DNA of 64,000 nucleotides. It comes from Lachnospiraceae bacterium (lineage in GTDB: Bacteria > Bacillota > Clostridia > Lachnospirales > Lachnospiraceae). The stretch covers positions 1 through 64,000 of the forward strand of contig SVDY01000007.1 in assembly GCA_015057665.1 (NCBI GenBank), in the 5' to 3' direction. Of this stretch, positions 60,468 to 64,000 are shown piece by piece (the stretch's first letter is position 1; every line of letters starts with the position of its first letter). The notes under the pieces were generated by a model. That model was not told the origin of the DNA. It ran no database searches and saw only the letters and a list, made by a program, of their open reading frames with translations. The position numbers and the translations under genes were made by a program.

Positions 60468-62834
60468 ATGTATCAGGTAGTAAAACGTGACGGTAAGATC
60501 GGAGATTTTAATATCGTAAAAATCAGCCAGGCTATCACAAAAGCCTTTGAAGCCCAGCAGAAGCAGTACCACCCAAGTATTATTGACATGCTTGCATTAA
60601 AGACAACAGCCGATTTTGAACCAAAGATCAAAGATGGATATATCCATGTAGAAGACATTCAGGACAGCGTGGAAGCTGTACTCGTTCAGGCAGGTTACGC
60701 AGATATTGCAAAAGCATATATTTTATATCGTAGACAGCGTGAAAAAATCCGTAACATGAAGTCTACAATTCTTGATTATAAAGAGATCGTAAATAACTAC
60801 GTAAATATTAATGACTGGCGTGTAAAGGAAAACTCTACGGTAACCTATTCTGTAGGCGGCCTTATTTTGAGTAACAGCGGTGCCATTACAGCCAACTACT
60901 GGTTATCTGAGATTTATGATGACGAGATCGCCAATGCTCACAGAAATGCCGATATTCACCTTCATGACTTATCTATGCTGACAGGTTACTGTGCAGGATG
61001 GTCTTTAAAACAGTTAATTCAGGAAGGTCTTGGCGGAATCCCTGGCAAGATTACATCTGCACCTGCAAAGCACCTTTCCACACTTTGCAATCAGATGGTA
61101 AACTTCCTTGGAATCATGCAGAATGAATGGGCCGGTGCACAGGCATTTTCTTCCTTCGATACATACCTTGCTCCATTTGTTAAGGCTGACAACTTATCTT
61201 ACAGAGAAGTAAAAAAATGCGTACAGTCCTTTATTTTCGGTGTAAACATTCCGTCCAGATGGGGTACACAGGCTCCATTCTCCAATATCACACTTGACTG
61301 GACAGTTCCGTCAGACCTTGCCAACCTTCCTGCTATCGTTGGCGGCAAAGAGATGGATTTCACATACGGCGATTGTAAGAAAGAGATGGATATGGTAAAC
61401 AAAGCATTTATCGAGATTATGATCGAGGGTGATGCGCACGGACGTGGATTCCAGTATCCAATCCCTACTTATTCCATTACAAAAGATTACGACTGGTCTG
61501 ATACAGAGAACAACAGACTTCTCTTCGAGATGACAAGTAAATACGGAACACCTTACTTCTCCAACTATGTAAACAGTGACATGGAGCCAAGTGATGTACG
61601 AAGCATGTGCTGCCGTCTCCGTCTTGATTTACGTGAATTAAGAAGAAAAACAGGCGGTTTCTTTGGAAGCGGCGAATCAACAGGTTCTATTGGTGTAGTA
61701 ACCATCAACCTTCCAAGAATTGCATATCTCTCCAATGATGAGAAGGAATTCTACAAACGTCTTGACCATATGATGGATGTTTCTGCAAGATCTTTAAAGA
61801 TTAAGAGAACAATCATTACTAAGCTTCTGGATGAAGGCTTATATCCATATACCAAACGTTACCTTGGTACATTTGAGAACCACTTCTCCACAATCGGTCT
61901 GATTGGTATGAACGAAGTAGGCCTCAATGCAAAATGGTTAAGAGCAGACTTAACTCATGAAAAAACTCAGGAATTTGCAAAAGATGTATTAAATCACATG
62001 AGAGAACGTCTCTCTGATTATCAGGAAATGTACAATGACCTTTACAATTTAGAGGCAACACCTGCAGAATCCACAACCTACCGTTTTGCAAAACATGACA
62101 AGAAACATTATCCGGACATCATCACAGCGACAGAAGAAGGCAACACACCTTACTATACAAACAGCTCCCACCTTCCTGTAGGATATACAGAAGACCTGTT
62201 TACAGCTTTAGACGTTCAGGATGAGCTTCAGACATTATATACATCAGGAACTGTATTCCATGCATTCTTAGGAGAAAAGATTTCTGACTGGAAAGTAACT
62301 GCAAATCTTGTTAAGAAGATTGCGGACAATTACAAACTTCCATACTATTCCATTTCCCCAACATACTCTGTATGTAAAGACCATGGATATCTCACTGGAG
62401 AACAGTTCACATGTCCTCACTGTGGTGCAGAGACAGAAGTATACAGCCGTATCACAGGTTACTATCGACCGGTTAAGAACTGGAATGACGGTAAGACACA
62501 GGAATACAAAGAACGTAAGGTATACAACATTGAGACATCACAGATGAAGAAACCGGGCCGTATGGAAGCCATCGTTGCAGAAGCTGCAGCTGCTAAAGCA
62601 GTGCCGGTGGAAGACAAAGTTCTTTTATTCACAACAAAGACATGTCCGAACTGCAGAATTGCCAAAGCAATGCTTGACAGTGAAGGAATTGCTTACGAAG
62701 TAGTAGATGCAGAAGAAGTGTTAGATTTAACTGAGATGTTCAAAATTCGTCAGGCGCCAACTCTCGTAGTGGTAAAAGATGGAGTGGTCAATAGCTATGT
62801 TGGACCATCTGCCATCAGCGGATTTATTGGATAA
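60468..62834 (+). CDS. nrdD: Anaerobic ribonucleoside-triphosphate reductase with C-terminal redoxin domain
   Basis: Protein of 788 residues with AGGAGAGG upstream. The ATP-cone (1-95: YQVVKRDGKIGDFNIVKISQAI) leads into the class III catalytic barrel (LHDLSMLTGYCAGWS and FGVNIPSRWGTQAPFSN). The zinc site (VCKDHGY and CPHCG, C649/C652) precedes the glycyl radical loop RITGYYRP with Gly664. The last 80 residues form a fused glutaredoxin/NrdH-like domain (VLLFTTKTCPNCRIAKAML, C726-P-N-C729; QAPTLVVVKDG). It reduces NTPs to dNTPs without oxygen. The fused redoxin suggests disulfide-type electrons instead of formate, inferred from the fusion. Likely repressed by NrdR. Confidence 0.96.
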   Translation: MYQVVKRDGKIGDFNIVKISQAITKAFEAQQKQYHPSIIDMLALKTTADFEPKIKDGYIHVEDIQDSVEAVLVQAGYADIAKAYILYRRQREKIRNMKSTILDYKEIVNNYVNINDWRVKENSTVTYSVGGLILSNSGAITANYWLSEIYDDEIANAHRNADIHLHDLSMLTGYCAGWSLKQLIQEGLGGIPGKITSAPAKHLSTLCNQMVNFLGIMQNEWAGAQAFSSFDTYLAPFVKADNLSYREVKKCVQSFIFGVNIPSRWGTQAPFSNITLDWTVPSDLANLPAIVGGKEMDFTYGDCKKEMDMVNKAFIEIMIEGDAHGRGFQYPIPTYSITKDYDWSDTENNRLLFEMTSKYGTPYFSNYVNSDMEPSDVRSMCCRLRLDLRELRRKTGGFFGSGESTGSIGVVTINLPRIAYLSNDEKEFYKRLDHMMDVSARSLKIKRTIITKLLDEGLYPYTKRYLGTFENHFSTIGLIGMNEVGLNAKWLRADLTHEKTQEFAKDVLNHMRERLSDYQEMYNDLYNLEATPAESTTYRFAKHDKKHYPDIITATEEGNTPYYTNSSHLPVGYTEDLFTALDVQDELQTLYTSGTVFHAFLGEKISDWKVTANLVKKIADNYKLPYYSISPTYSVCKDHGYLTGEQFTCPHCGAETEVYSRITGYYRPVKNWNDGKTQEYKERKVYNIETSQMKKPGRMEAIVAEAAAAKAVPVEDKVLLFTTKTCPNCRIAKAMLDSEGIAYEVVDAEEVLDLTEMFKIRQAPTLVVVKDGVVNSYVGPSAISGFIG

Positions 62835-62851
62835 GAAGTACATAAAACATC

Positions 62852-62889
62852 AAAAATCCCCGGAATCTTTTCGAAGATCCGGGGATTTT
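62852..62889. terminator. Bidirectional terminator between nrdD and the Fur-family gene
   Basis: AAAATCCCCGGA(A)TCTT pairs with AAGATCCGGGGATTTT around TTCG; A and T runs on both sides. Confidence 0.88.
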
Positions 62890-62897
62890 ACTGTGTG

Positions 62898-63302
62898 TTA
62901 CTGTATTTCCTTTTTTGACATGCAGTCATTACATACACCGAAGAAGTTCGTGGTGTGTCTTAAAATCTGACCATTACATACGGTCTGTGCAGTTTCATTC
63001 ACTGCTGTCATCTCAGGAAGATCAAGATCGAAAATTTCACCGCATTCCTGACAGACAAAATGGTAATGCGTTCCGGTAAGTCCGTCAAAACGTTCTGCTT
63101 TTCCGTCTACGGAGAAACGGTGGATCATACCATGGTCTGCAAGAAGGGATAAATTACGGTAGACAGTTCCAAGACTGATATTAGGAATCTCCTTTCGGAT
63201 GTCCATATAAATCATATCTGCAGTCGGATGATCGCAACGGTTCTTAAGATTGGCCAGAATAGCATCACGCTGGCGGCTTTTCTTCATCATAGTTCCTGCC
63301 AT
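62898..63302 (-). CDS. Fur-family regulator, PerR-like
   Basis: About 134 residues from the ATG at 63302, which has GGAGGTGA at the right spacing; the frame stays open 35 codons upstream without a ribosome binding site. Winged helix (SRQRDAILANLKNRCDHPTADMIY, PNISLGTVYRNLSLLADHG), then the metal-sensing part GTHYHFVCQECGEIFDLDLP and FGVCNDCM with two CxxC pairs for structural zinc. PerR (peroxide sensing) is the most likely member, judged by length and anaerobic context; Fur or Zur cannot be excluded. Confidence 0.88.
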   Translation of the reverse strand: MAGTMMKKSRQRDAILANLKNRCDHPTADMIYMDIRKEIPNISLGTVYRNLSLLADHGMIHRFSVDGKAERFDGLTGTHYHFVCQECGEIFDLDLPEMTAVNETAQTVCNGQILRHTTNFFGVCNDCMSKKEIQ

Positions 63303-63359
63303 AAAGTCACCTCCATATATAAAATAAAATATGAGTTCTAAACGATAATTGTTATTAAT

Positions 63360-63388
63360 ATTATAATGAACAATTACAGTTATGTCAA
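63360..63388 (-). promoter_or_regulatory. Promoter and probable self-operator of the Fur-family gene
   Basis: Minus strand TTGACA (63388-63383), a 17-base spacer, TATAAT (63365-63360). AT-rich dyad words (GATAATTGTTATTA near 63344, TTATAATGAACAATTA) resemble Fur/PerR boxes, suggesting autoregulation. Confidence 0.65.
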
Positions 63389-63400
63389 TATATCTTTTTC

Positions 63401-63429
63401 TTGACAACGAAAAGTGTCAATAGTATACT
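63401..63429 (+). promoter_or_regulatory. Promoter of acpP with overlapping dyads
   Basis: TTGACA (63401-63406), a 17-base spacer, TATACT (63424-63429). TTGACA/TGTCAA (63401-63420) and ATACTTT/AAAGTAT (63425-63447) are inverted repeats over the -35 and the -10/start region. Confidence 0.7.
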
Positions 63430-63480
63430 TTGAAATGTCTAAAGTATATAGAACGAGGCAGATATGCCGATGAAGATTTA

Positions 63481-63511
63481 AACATGAGTCTCCTGGTAGA
63501 GACTTGAATAT
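63481..63511 (+). repeat. Intergenic repeat family 1, short copy E
   Basis: ATGAGTCTCCTGGTAGAGACTTGAATA: AGTCTC and GAGACT form a hairpin. Only the right end of the family is present, ahead of the acpP start. Confidence 0.5.
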
Positions 63512-63544
63512 AATCAATAAAACATGAAGGAGATTAAAAAAATC

Positions 63545-63778
63545 ATGCCAGAAAAAATGAAAAAACTTATTGCATATCAGTTAAACGTAGATGTAAGTGA
63601 GATTACATTAGAGACATCATTCAAAGATGATCTTGGTGCAGATTCTCTTGATTTACTTGAGTTGGTTATGGCGCTTGAAGATGAATATGATATTGAACTT
63701 CCAGCGGAAGAGTTATCTGATATTGTTACTGTAGAAGATGTGATCGGTTATTTAAAAGATAAAGGCATTGAACTCTAA
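63545..63778 (+). CDS. acpP: Acyl carrier protein
   Basis: About 77 residues from MPEKMKKLIAYQLNV, an acidic four-helix protein with DLGADSLDLLELVMALE; the Ser in DSL takes the phosphopantetheine arm. It carries acyl chains in fatty acid synthesis. An in-frame ATG at 63524 lacks a ribosome binding site and is followed by AAGGAG (63527-63532), which serves the ATG at 63545. It is a lone acpP rather than part of a fab cluster in this window, so a specialised role is possible. Confidence 0.93.
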   Translation: MPEKMKKLIAYQLNVDVSEITLETSFKDDLGADSLDLLELVMALEDEYDIELPAEELSDIVTVEDVIGYLKDKGIEL

Positions 63779-63821
63779 GATTCACTCCTGCCATTTACAG
63801 TAGAACAGAATAGATGAACAG

Positions 63822-63853
63822 AAATCCTGTGTCCAGCTGACACAGGATTTTAT
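63822..63853 (+). terminator. Terminator of acpP
   Basis: AAATCCTGTGTC (63822-63833) pairs perfectly with GACACAGGATTT (63839-63850), followed by TTATTATT. Confidence 0.9.
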
Positions 63854-63861
63854 TATTGTCG

Positions 63862-63914
63862 TGGCGACGAGCCAAAGTCTGCGCTTGCGCAAGACCTTGG
63901 CGACCGCTTACAAT
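63862..63914 (+). repeat. Intergenic repeat family 2, copy 2
   Basis: TGGCGACGAGCCAAAGTC, GCGCTTGCGC and GACCTTGGCGACC then TTACAAT, matching 56940-56992. Again directly after a terminator. Confidence 0.8.
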
Positions 63915-63962
63915 CCCGGAATGCACCTTTTGGTGCTTCCGGTGATTTGAAATGGAGCTTAT

Positions 63963-64000
63963 ATGAATTATTACCTTGCCCCAATGGAGGGGATTACCAA
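63963..64000 (+). CDS. tRNA-dihydrouridine synthase, N-terminal start only
   Basis: The last 38 bases read MNYYLAPMEGIT, the typical first strand of Dus flavoenzymes (YLAPMEGITxxxFR), which reduce uridine to dihydrouridine in tRNA. The rest is outside the window. A GGAG lies 8 bases upstream of the ATG. Confidence 0.75.
   Translation, partial: MNYYLAPMEGIT

Overview
The window looks like a chromosomal piece of an anaerobic, spore-forming Firmicute of the Lachnospiraceae, most like Blautia or a close relative. This is inferred from a complete Rnf complex in the order rnfCDGEAB, a class III ribonucleotide reductase, a tRNA synthetase T-box leader, sporulation-type proteins (SpoIID-like, YlmC/YmxH), strong AGGAGG ribosome binding sites and moderate AT richness. 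No species name can be proved from the sequence alone.

Layout. 1-7.9 kb: carB (cut at its 3' end by the window edge), a DUF5662 gene, a probable 6S RNA with its own promoter and terminator, a decayed 71-bp repeat array, and a two-gene operon of a cytosolic molybdopterin oxidoreductase plus a DUF1638 protein. 8-28 kb: housekeeping and envelope genes (SpoIID-like protein, LURP-one-related protein, T-box/pheST, eno, a PH-domain protein, an unusual PF06541-cardiolipin synthase fusion, a Zn/Cd-type P-ATPase, a CYTH protein, class A PBP, uppP, mnmM, a CNNM/CorC-type protein).

28.2-41.7 kb: a 13.5-kb island inserted in the 3' end of tRNA-Glu(CTC) and bounded by a 26-bp direct repeat. It carries a Schlafen/AlbA_2 + HATPase protein, a minus-strand cluster of three small genes (one frameshifted), a 1891-aa sortase-type surface protein flanked by two AraC/GyrI regulators (one an internal duplication), a 43-aa HTH-like peptide and a tyrosine integrase whose frame is broken by a TAA codon. 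The surface protein joins a DUF4430 domain and an alpha/alpha-toroid, the two fold types that make up mammalian intrinsic factor and transcobalamin. This is the most interesting object in the window.

41.8-47.7 kb: a four-gene surface-glycan operon (GT2, membrane GT-like protein, acyltransferase, CapA-like lipoprotein), an Asn/Ser/Gln repeat protein and a DUF1307 lipoprotein. 47.9-56.9 kb: topB, apbE and a NusG-domain-II protein, then rnfCDGEAB. ApbE is expected to attach FMN to RnfG and RnfD, and both carry the target motif. 57-64 kb: YmxH-like protein, nrdR, queA-nrdG, nrdD with a fused redoxin domain, a Fur/PerR-type regulator, acpP and the start of a dihydrouridine synthase. Pairs of NrdR-box-like sequences lie just upstream of the promoters of both nrdR and nrdD. 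Two families of short intergenic repeats (five copies and two copies) are scattered over the chromosomal part.
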